Assembly: GCA_030147225.1 (NCBI GenBank)
Contig: JASLAI010000141.1
Span: 1 to 5,068 of the forward strand
DNA length: 5,068 bases
Source: Planococcus sp. (in: firmicutes)
Lineage (GTDB): Bacteria > Bacillota > Bacilli > Bacillales_A > Planococcaceae
Reading direction: 5' to 3'
In this document: piece after piece, positions 1 to 4,420 of the stretch
How the letters are laid out: each line of letters starts with the position of its first letter
Numbering within the stretch: the first letter of the stretch is position 1
Translations under genes and position numbers: made by a program
Notes under the pieces: model-generated
Seen by the model: the letters and a program-made list of their open reading frames with translations, nothing else
What the model was told of the DNA's origin: nothing
Database searches by the model: none

Positions 1-1
1 A

Positions 2-310
2 ATGGAACACGGACAAGAGCACATTACAGTCGTTGATGAAAACGGCAACGAACAATTATTTGAAGTATTGTTTACATTTGAATCAGCTGACTTCGGAAAA
101 TCGTACGTTTTGTATTTCCCGGTAGGCGCTGAAGAAGATGAAGAAGGCGAAATTGAAATTCATGCATCTTCCTTTACTGAAAATCCTGACTCAGATGATA
201 CTGTAGGCGGCGGCGAGCTTCGTCCAGTTGAAACTGATGCAGAATGGGACATGATCGAAGAAATGCTGAACACGTTCCTTGACGAAGAAGAAGAAAACGA
301 AGAGCTTTAA
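2..310 (+). CDS. yrzB: UPF0473 / DUF1292 family protein YrzB
   Basis: This is a small, very acidic protein of 102 residues with no known biochemical activity. The start at [17 protein letters not shown] fits the family N-terminus as I remember it, so the gene is probably complete, although its ribosome binding site lies off the left edge. The visible core is an alternating-strand segment (about residues 7-57) with [15 protein letters not shown] and EIEIHASSF. An acidic, Asp/Gly-rich loop follows (about 60-75), then a short helix (about 79-94) and a Glu-rich tail ending in [10 protein letters not shown]. There is no membrane segment or signal peptide, so it should be cytosolic. In Bacillales it normally follows the ruvX-like gene yrrK and precedes mltG, and mltG does follow here after 126 bp and a terminator. 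Family assignment is firm; function is unknown. Confidence 0.9.
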   Translation: MEHGQEHITVVDENGNEQLFEVLFTFESADFGKSYVLYFPVGAEEDEEGEIEIHASSFTENPDSDDTVGGGELRPVETDAEWDMIEEMLNTFLDEEEENEEL

Positions 311-320
311 AAATGGGAGG

Positions 321-355
321 GACGGAATTGATTGCTGATTCCGTCTTTTTCTTTT
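321..355 (+). terminator. Intrinsic terminator after yrzB
   Basis: A perfect 8-bp stem, GACGGAAT (321-328) with ATTCCGTC (338-345), has a 9-nt loop and is followed by TTTTTCTTTT. It lies 10 bp after the yrzB stop codon and should end the upstream yrzB transcript before mltG. Confidence 0.85.
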
Positions 356-375
356 GTGCGCTTTTCTTGTATACT
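347..375 (+). promoter_or_regulatory. Weak candidate promoter for mltG
   Basis: TATACT (370-375) is the best -10 hexamer between the yrzB terminator and mltG, matching TATAAT at five of six positions. Seventeen bases upstream lies only TTTTCT (347-352), inside the terminator T-run, so the -35 is poor and there is no TGn extension. A promoter is expected here because a strong terminator precedes it, but this exact placement is uncertain. Confidence 0.3.
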
Positions 376-423
376 GTTAGAAGTTGGACATTTATAGTTC
401 AATTTCTGTAGAAGAGAAAAGCT

Positions 424-439
424 AGGGGGGGAACCCGTG
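424..439 (+). promoter_or_regulatory. G-rich ribosome binding site that fixes the GTG start of mltG
   Basis: AGGGGGGG (424-431) sits 5 nt before GTG at 437. The next in-frame ATG, codon 10 at 464, has only A-rich sequence in front of it. The Shine-Dalgarno match therefore supports the GTG start. Confidence 0.75.
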
Positions 440-1561
440 GAGAAACCGTCAAAAAAAGAGATTATGTTTGAGAGAATGTCAGAAAAGAAGAAGGAAGTGA
501 GAGTCGTCCGACGCATCGTATTGATAGTCACGTTGATCTTATTGGTTATTATCGGAATAGTAGGCTTCCAAATTTATAATTATGTTTCTAGTGCATTGGA
601 GCCGGTTGATCCGGATTCAGAAGAAATAATTACCGTTGAAGTGCCGATCGGATCAGGTCTGGACAGTATTGCGACATTGCTTGAAGAAAACGGCGTTATT
701 GAAGATGCGCGTGTTTACAAATATTATGTGAAGTTCAAAAATGAATCAGAGTTTCAAGCAGGTACATATGGTTTGACGCCATCCATGACGCTGGACGAGA
801 TCACAGAAAGTCTGAAAACCGGCAAGGTCTACCATGAGCCGCTGTTTACGATCAACGTTCCGGAAGGCTTGACCGTAGAACAAATTGCTGAAAATGTTAT
901 TGCGGAAAAGACTTCGTATACTGCTGAAGAATTTTTGGAGAAAATCCAAGATCCCGCATACATTGAAGAACTGATGATCAAATATCCGGATTTGCTGACA
1001 GAAGAAATATTGGGCGAAGATGTACGCTACGCGCTTGAAGGATATCTGTTCCCGGCAACTTATCCAATCTACGAAGAAAATCCGCCGCTGACGCTTCTAA
1101 TTGAGCAGATGCTGGATACAACACAGGCAAATGTCATGCAGTATCAAAGCGTTCTAGAAGAACTTGACAAGTCGCCGCATTGGCTGTTGACTTTCGCATC
1201 CCTGCTGGAAGAAGAAGCAACAGCGCAGGCAGACCGGCAAACCATTGCCAGCGTGTTTTATAACCGTTTAGAAGACGATATGCCGCTGCAGACGGACCCG
1301 ACAGTTATCTATGCAATGGGTGAGCATAAAGATCGCTTGTTCAATACAGATTACGAATTTGAGCATCCGTACAGCACTTATCAGAACAAAGGGTTGCCAC
1401 CAGGGCCAATTGCCAACGCGGGTGGATCTTCACTTGAAGCGGTACTTGACCCCGCTGACACCGATTATTTCTATTTCCTGGCTGATTCTGAAGGCAAGAA
1501 CTATTTTGCCAAAACATATGAAGAGCATTTAGCCAACCGAGATGAACATATCGGAAACTAA
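437..1561 (+). CDS. mltG: Endolytic murein transglycosylase MltG (YceG-like, YrrL)
   Basis: MltG is a membrane-anchored lytic transglycosylase that cuts nascent peptidoglycan strands inside the chain, releasing them from the synthase and setting glycan length. This copy has 374 residues, near the usual Bacillus size. The N-terminus is short, cytoplasmic and very basic, followed by one membrane helix (about 27-49, IVLIVTLILLVIIGIVGFQIY). A LysM-like subdomain follows (about 64-113, VEVPIGSGLDSIATLLEENGVI), then the YceG catalytic domain. Family landmarks are EGYLFPATYPI (201-211), ASLLEEEA (254-261), LQTDPTVIYAMG (284-295) and GLPPGPIANAG (319-329). By alignment from memory with the E. coli motif ASIVEKE, E258 is the likely catalytic glutamate. 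Two positions differ from the commonest motif: YSTY where NTY is usual, and NAG where NPG is usual. The gene has a terminator on each side, so it is probably a single-gene unit. Confidence 0.95.
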   Translation: MEKPSKKEIMFERMSEKKKEVRVVRRIVLIVTLILLVIIGIVGFQIYNYVSSALEPVDPDSEEIITVEVPIGSGLDSIATLLEENGVIEDARVYKYYVKFKNESEFQAGTYGLTPSMTLDEITESLKTGKVYHEPLFTINVPEGLTVEQIAENVIAEKTSYTAEEFLEKIQDPAYIEELMIKYPDLLTEEILGEDVRYALEGYLFPATYPIYEENPPLTLLIEQMLDTTQANVMQYQSVLEELDKSPHWLLTFASLLEEEATAQADRQTIASVFYNRLEDDMPLQTDPTVIYAMGEHKDRLFNTDYEFEHPYSTYQNKGLPPGPIANAGGSSLEAVLDPADTDYFYFLADSEGKNYFAKTYEEHLANRDEHIGN

Positions 1562-1568
1562 AACCACC

Positions 1569-1602
1569 GAGAAGGAAGCGCCCTCGCTTTCCTTCTCTTT
1601 TT
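1569..1602 (+). terminator. Intrinsic terminator after mltG
   Basis: GAGAAGGAAGCG (1569-1580) pairs with CGCTTTCCTTCTC (1585-1597), giving a 12-bp stem with one bulged T and a CCCT loop, followed by TTTTT. It begins 8 bp after the mltG stop codon. Confidence 0.88.
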
Positions 1603-1603
1603 A

Positions 1604-1612
1604 TGGTAAAAT
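1604..1612 (+). promoter_or_regulatory. Extended -10 promoter for yrrM-udk
   Basis: TATGGTAAAAT contains the TGn extension (TGG, 1604-1606) joined to the -10 hexamer TAAAAT (1607-1612), and the preceding bases also fit the Gram-positive TRTG motif. It starts 2 bp after the mltG terminator T-run. The sequence 17 bp upstream (TCGCTT) is a poor -35, so the promoter would depend on the extended -10. Transcription should start near 1619, about 34 nt before yrrM. Confidence 0.6.
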
Positions 1613-1652
1613 TTGAAGTAATTTTTGCGGAGTCGAAAAGGAGCATTCCAGT

Positions 1653-2258
1653 ATGGCGAACAATCAATTATCAACGACGCTTGAAGCGATTCAGGCTTAT
1701 GCTGCTGCGCATCATGTACCTATTATGGAAGAGCAGGGCATGGAAGAACTGCTGGGCTTATTAAAAAATCAGCAACCTGAAAAAATACTGGAAATTGGTG
1801 CAGCAATCGGTTTTTCAGCGATAAAAATGGCGGAAGCTTTACCGGCTTGTACAGTGGATACGATTGAGCGCGATGATTCCAGGTACCAAAAAGCGGTGGA
1901 ATTTATTGCGCAGACGGGGCTGCAGGACCGCATCCGTATTTTCCATGCAGATGCGTTGGCGCTTGAGTTGTCTGCTCTTAAAGCACAATATGATGCTATT
2001 TTTATTGATGCGGCTAAAGGGCAGTATGAACGCTTTTTCGACAAGTATGAAGTGCTATTGCCAAAAGGCGGAATCATATACTGCGATAATATGGCTATGC
2101 ATGGCCTTTCGGATATTCCAATAGCTGAAGTGCCAAGAAGAAAGCGGACAATGATCCGCAATCTGGCGGCCTTTAAGGAACAGATGCTCAATCATCCCCA
2201 TTATGACACGGAGTTATTGTCATCGGGTGACGGCATCATGATCTGCAGAAAGAAATAA
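1653..2258 (+). CDS. trmR: SAM-dependent O-methyltransferase, probable tRNA 5-hydroxyuridine methyltransferase TrmR (YrrM)
   Basis: This is a 201-residue class I, metal-dependent methyltransferase of the catechol/caffeoyl-CoA type. The B. subtilis protein at this locus, YrrM/TrmR, methylates 5-hydroxyuridine at tRNA position 34 to 5-methoxyuridine. That role is transferred by synteny and resemblance, not shown here. Motif I is ILEIGAAIGFSAI (45-57), and the acidic residue after strand 2 is E72 in IERD. The likely metal ligands are D119 in FIDAAKGQY (117-125) and D145/N146 in YCDN (143-146). A basic patch, PRRKRTMIRN (161-170), could help bind RNA. AAAGGAG (1637-1643) lies 9 nt before the ATG and supports this start. 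udk follows after 36 bp. In B. subtilis two U32-peptidase-like genes (yrrN, yrrO), which supply the hydroxyuridine substrate, sit between the two; they are absent here. A small-molecule O-methyltransferase is the alternative. Confidence 0.85.
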   Translation: MANNQLSTTLEAIQAYAAAHHVPIMEEQGMEELLGLLKNQQPEKILEIGAAIGFSAIKMAEALPACTVDTIERDDSRYQKAVEFIAQTGLQDRIRIFHADALALELSALKAQYDAIFIDAAKGQYERFFDKYEVLLPKGGIIYCDNMAMHGLSDIPIAEVPRRKRTMIRNLAAFKEQMLNHPHYDTELLSSGDGIMICRKK

Positions 2259-2294
2259 TTATATTAAAAAGAGGTTGGCAAGGAGCTAAATAAC

Positions 2295-2918
2295 ATGTTG
2301 AAAAAAAGGCCGGTCGTTATTGGGATCGCAGGAGGTTCTGGCTCGGGTAAAACGAGTGTAACAAACTCCATCTATGAAGTATTTAAAGAAAACTCAGTGG
2401 TGGTAATCGAACAGGATTATTATTACAAAGATCAAAGCCATTTGGCTTTTGAAGAGCGGCTGGAAACAAACTATGATCATCCATTGGCATTTGATACAGA
2501 TTTGCTGATTGAGCATATCAATGAGTTGCTTGAGCGCCGTCCAATCGAAAAACCGGTCTATAATTATGCAATTCATACTCGTGCTGAAGAAACAGTGTTA
2601 ATAGAACCAAAAGATGTTATTATTCTGGAAGGCATCTTAGTGCTTGAAGATGTGCGCTTGCGTGAATTAATGGATATCAAACTTTTTGTCGACACAGATG
2701 GTGATCTGCGAATTATCCGCCGTTTGCTGCGCGATATCAATGAACGTGGGCGGACTATCGATTCCGTCATCGAGCAATATCTAACTGTTGTCCGTCCGAT
2801 GCACAATCAATTTATCGAACCGACAAAGCGTTATGCAGATGTGATTATTCCAGAAGGCGGACAAAATGAAGTGGCAATTGATTTAATGGTTACAAAAATC
2901 AAAACTATTCTTGAATAG
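2295..2918 (+). CDS. udk: Uridine/cytidine kinase
   Basis: Udk phosphorylates uridine and cytidine to UMP and CMP in cytosolic pyrimidine salvage, using ATP or GTP. The protein has 207 residues, close to the normal bacterial length. It opens with the P-loop [12 protein letters not shown] (10-21). QDYYYKD follows (40-46), with D41 the likely catalytic base by analogy with human UCK2. The nucleoside-binding segment NYDHPLAFD (59-67) comes next, then VYNYAIHTR (88-96), the Walker B-like [10 protein letters not shown] (108-117) and the arginine-rich lid [12 protein letters not shown] (142-153). All the signature residues I know are present. AAGGAG (2280-2285) lies 9 nt upstream of the ATG. It is probably cotranscribed with the methyltransferase gene and, with no terminator after it, may read into greA. 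Confidence 0.96.
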   Translation: MLKKRPVVIGIAGGSGSGKTSVTNSIYEVFKENSVVVIEQDYYYKDQSHLAFEERLETNYDHPLAFDTDLLIEHINELLERRPIEKPVYNYAIHTRAEETVLIEPKDVIILEGILVLEDVRLRELMDIKLFVDTDGDLRIIRRLLRDINERGRTIDSVIEQYLTVVRPMHNQFIEPTKRYADVIIPEGGQNEVAIDLMVTKIKTILE

Positions 2919-2939
2919 ATTGACAATCTATAATATGAT
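2911..2939 (+). promoter_or_regulatory. Candidate promoter for greA at the udk 3' end
   Basis: TTGAAT (2911-2916, overlapping the last udk codons) and TATGAT (2934-2939) are spaced exactly 17 bp. A perfect TATAAT (2929-2934) and a perfect TTGACA (2920-2925) also occur, but they are 3 bp apart and neither has a well-spaced partner. A sigma-A promoter here would give greA a transcript of its own on top of readthrough from udk. Confidence 0.5.
2915..2931. repeat. 17-bp perfect palindrome over the udk stop codon
   Basis: ATAGATTG and CAATCTAT form perfect 8-base arms around a single A. The palindrome covers the udk stop codon (TAG, 2916-2918) and lies almost wholly within the spacer of the candidate greA promoter. 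It has no T-run after it, so it is not an ordinary terminator. It may be an operator for a dimeric regulator, or chance. Confidence 0.55.
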
Positions 2940-2948
2940 GAGACCAGA

Positions 2949-2978
2949 CTGACGGTTGCATAGGTGCATCCAGGTCAG
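2949..2978 (+). promoter_or_regulatory. Stem-loop in the greA 5' leader
   Basis: CTGAC (2949-2953) pairs with GTCAG (2974-2978). Inside, GG pairs with CC and TGCA (2957-2960) with TGCA (2965-2968) around a TAGG loop, leaving one T-T mismatch and a 2-nt bulge. It ends 6 nt before the AAGGAG of greA and has no U-run. It could affect translation or transcript stability; no known riboswitch class is recognised. Confidence 0.45.
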
Positions 2979-2984
2979 CAGTTG

Positions 2985-3001
2985 AAGGAGTGGAAACAAT
3001 G
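2985..3001 (+). promoter_or_regulatory. Ribosome binding site that decides the greA start
   Basis: AAGGAG (2985-2990) is 8 nt upstream of ATG at 2999. An in-frame GTG at 2990 overlaps the Shine-Dalgarno itself, so the longer METMANEK start cannot use it. The ATG start [10 protein letters not shown] also fits the family N-terminus. Confidence 0.88.
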
Positions 3002-3475
3002 GCTAACGAAAAACAATTTCCAATGACAGCTGCAGGAAAGCAGAAGTTGGAAGATGAACTGGACTTTCTGAAAACGATTAAACGTAAAGAAGTAGTTGAA
3101 CGAATTAAAATCGCCCGTGATTTTGGTGATTTGTCTGAGAATGCTGAGTATGATTCCGCAAAAGAAGATCAGGCTTTTGTAGAAGGCCGTATCTCAACAC
3201 TTGAATCGATGATCCGCAATGCGGTTATCATAAATGAAAATGAATCAAATAGAGATATCGTTCGTTTAGGAACGACTGTTACATTTATAGAAGTTCCAGA
3301 TGGCGATAAAGAATCCTACACAATTGTTGGATCAGCTGAAGCGGATCCTTTAGAAGGCCGTATCTCAAATGATTCCCCGATTGCGAAAAGCATGATCGGC
3401 CGCACAATTGGTGAAAACGTCAAAGTTCTGACACCAGGCGGAGAAATGGAAATCAAGATTCTTTCAATCACGTGA
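2999..3475 (+). CDS. greA: Transcription elongation factor GreA
   Basis: GreA enters the RNA polymerase secondary channel and stimulates cleavage of backtracked RNA so that stalled complexes resume. The protein has 158 residues, the standard length. The N-terminal antiparallel coiled coil spans about residues 10-78. Its tip, [20 protein letters not shown] (39-58), carries the acidic pair D44 and E47, which match E. coli D41 and E44 and help hold the catalytic magnesium. The C-terminal FKBP-like domain (about 85-158) has the conserved [16 protein letters not shown] (126-141) and [12 protein letters not shown]. An exact 18-bp direct repeat encodes EGRIS twice, at residues 62-66 and 119-123. It follows udk with an 80-bp leader holding a palindrome and a stem-loop, and ends in a strong terminator. 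Confidence 0.97.
   Translation: MANEKQFPMTAAGKQKLEDELDFLKTIKRKEVVERIKIARDFGDLSENAEYDSAKEDQAFVEGRISTLESMIRNAVIINENESNRDIVRLGTTVTFIEVPDGDKESYTIVGSAEADPLEGRISNDSPIAKSMIGRTIGENVKVLTPGGEMEIKILSIT
3180..3197 (+). repeat. Direct repeat copy 1 inside greA
   Basis: TAGAAGGCCGTATCTCAA is identical to 3351-3368, 171 bp (57 codons) downstream and in the same reading frame. It encodes EGRIS near the end of the coiled coil. Confidence 0.95.
3351..3368 (+). repeat. Direct repeat copy 2 inside greA
   Basis: This is the second exact copy of the 18-bp word, encoding EGRIS at residues 119-123 in the C-terminal domain. Recombination between the copies would delete 57 codons in frame. Confidence 0.95.
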
Positions 3476-3477
3476 TA

Positions 3478-3510
3478 AAGCGGCCATTCTTTAAAAGGAT
3501 GGCCGTTTCT
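3478..3510 (+). terminator. Intrinsic terminator after greA
   Basis: CGGCCATTCTT (3481-3491) pairs with AAGGATGGCCG (3495-3505), an 11-bp stem with one G-U pair and a TAA loop. Flanking AAAG/TTTC bases can extend it. The T-tract is short (TTTCT). It begins 2-5 bp after the greA stop codon. Confidence 0.85.
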
Positions 3511-3575
3511 CATTATTCAAACTTTAACTGAAACGAAATTATCGTTGAAACGTCAAATTTGTCATACTGGATTTA

Positions 3576-3584
3576 TGGTAAACT
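3576..3584 (+). promoter_or_regulatory. Extended -10 promoter for yrrS
   Basis: TATGGTAAACT holds the TGn extension (3576-3578) next to the hexamer TAAACT (3579-3584). TTGTCA (3559-3564) resembles a -35 but is only 14 bp away, so the extended -10 probably dominates. An 11-bp stretch, TTTATGGTAAA (3572-3582), is identical to the promoter before yrrM (1600-1610). Confidence 0.55.
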
Positions 3585-3605
3585 ATTGAGAAAGGGGGAC
3601 ATCTA

Positions 3606-4343
3606 ATGACTAACGAAGAAAAACCATATCCCTCTCGTTTGAAGAAAAAGAAAGAAAAAAATCGGTCAAATTCAATATTGAATATTATGATCGGTCTGGT
3701 ATTTGCATTGATTCTCGTTATTGGAGTATCTATGCTGTTTAGTGGAGGTAGCGATCAGGCGAATGAGTCTGAAGAAGTAGCAATCTCAACTGGAACCGAA
3801 GAACAAACGAGTGGCTCTGATGACGGTGAAAGCGTAAGTGCCGGCGACGAGGATGAAGACGCTGAAGCAAAAGCTAAAGCGGACGAAGAAGCAGCTAAAA
3901 AAGCTGAAGAAGAAGCGAAAGCTAAAGAAGAAGCAGAAAAGAAAGCTAAAGAAGAAGAAGAAGAAGAAAAAGAAGGATCTGTCACAAAAGGCGGAACCAT
4001 TACACGTGAGGATTCAAGCGATCCGATAGTGGAAGAAACAGTCATCAACACAAGCTGGGAGCCGGTTGGCACCAAGCAAAAAGGTAATCATGTCTCTGTC
4101 TATCAGAAAGATTCTGTGGATTGGAATGAAAAAGTGAATGCGGTTTCCTATGCTACGGGTCTTGATCCAAACAATATGTACGTCATGATGATCAAAAATG
4201 GCGGCGGTCCGCAAAAATCAATCGCAACTGTACAGTCCAAAGACGAGTCCGAGAAATACCGTGTCCATATGGAATGGGTAGACGGCGAAGGCTGGAAGCC
4301 AGTGAAGATGGATGTTTTAAAAACACTGGAAGGCGCCTATTAA
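3606..4343 (+). CDS. yrrS: YrrS family (DUF1510) single-pass membrane protein
   Basis: YrrS has no known enzymatic activity. In B. subtilis it has been linked, as I recall, to the GpsB/cell-wall synthase network and is encoded beside the penicillin-binding protein gene pbpI. This protein has 245 residues. The cytoplasmic N-terminus is basic (SRLKKKKEKNR, 10-20), followed by one membrane helix (about 23-45, SILNIMIGLVFALILVIGVSMLF). An acidic Ser/Gly-rich spacer follows (about 46-82), then a charged Ala/Glu/Lys linker (about 83-124) that is probably a long single helix, and a C-terminal DUF1510 domain (about 130-245) with WEPVGT (151-156) and HMEWVDGEGWKPV (221-233). AAAGGGGG (3591-3598) lies 7 nt before the ATG. 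Flanking terminators make it monocistronic, and no pbpI-like gene is beside it. The inferred topology puts the C-terminal domain outside the cell. Confidence 0.9.
   Translation: MTNEEKPYPSRLKKKKEKNRSNSILNIMIGLVFALILVIGVSMLFSGGSDQANESEEVAISTGTEEQTSGSDDGESVSAGDEDEDAEAKAKADEEAAKKAEEEAKAKEEAEKKAKEEEEEEKEGSVTKGGTITREDSSDPIVEETVINTSWEPVGTKQKGNHVSVYQKDSVDWNEKVNAVSYATGLDPNNMYVMMIKNGGGPQKSIATVQSKDESEKYRVHMEWVDGEGWKPVKMDVLKTLEGAY
3861..3974 (+). repeat. Purine-rich low-complexity tract in yrrS with (GAA)6
   Basis: This tract encodes the charged Ala/Glu/Lys linker (residues 86-123) through near-repeats of GAAGAAGC and AAAGCTAAA. It ends in six consecutive GAA triplets at 3951-3968. The triplet repeat is in frame, so gain or loss of units would change linker length without breaking the gene. 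Confidence 0.85.
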
Positions 4344-4362
4344 TAATGGCGTCTTTTTCTTT
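4330..4362 (+). terminator. Intrinsic terminator overlapping the yrrS stop codon
   Basis: AAGGCGCC (4330-4337) pairs with GGCGTCTT (4348-4355), including one G-U pair. ATT/AAT pairs extend the stem beyond a bulged T, and TTTTTCTTT follows. The yrrS TAA (4341-4343) lies in the upper stem and loop, so the hairpin begins inside the coding region. Confidence 0.75.
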
Positions 4363-4370
4363 GCTACTAT
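4362..4370 (+). promoter_or_regulatory. Weak extended -10 candidate for mtnN
   Basis: TGCTACTAT gives a TGn extension plus TACTAT, right behind the yrrS terminator, the same arrangement as before yrrM. No good -35 is present. TAAGAT (4387-4392) is an alternative -10. A promoter is expected because a terminator separates mtnN from yrrS, but its position is unsure. Confidence 0.3.
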
Positions 4371-4420
4371 GGAGTGTTGAAACAGGTAAGATAAATTGAT
4401 GCTGGAATGGGGTATGTAAA

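Noticed and set aside
384..402. Small inverted repeat TTGGAC / GTTCAA before mltG
   Set aside because: It has only six pairs including a G-U with a 7-nt A/T loop and no T-run; too weak to call a regulatory structure.
307..531. Minus-strand 74-codon open frame across the yrzB-mltG gap
   Set aside because: It overlaps the mltG start on the opposite strand, runs through the yrzB terminator, and its translation looks like no family and has no ordered composition. I see no ribosome binding site.
2259..2294. Possible remnants of yrrN/yrrO between the methyltransferase and udk
   Set aside because: The 36-bp gap holds only a short A/T-rich stretch and the udk ribosome binding site; there is no room for a pseudogene.
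2990..2998. Longer greA start at GTG 2990
   Set aside because: This GTG overlaps the AAGGAG that serves ATG 2999 and has no Shine-Dalgarno of its own at usable spacing.
3838..4029. Plus-strand frame of almost pure lysine in another frame of yrrS
   Set aside because: It is a frame-shifted reading of the purine-rich linker; the poly-Lys composition is an artefact of AAG/GAA repeats.
3755..4075. Minus-strand 106-codon frame, Ser/Ala-rich, opposite yrrS
   Set aside because: It is the antisense reading of the GAA/GCA-rich linker codons, which gives artificial Ser/Phe/Ala runs. It is a compositional shadow of yrrS.
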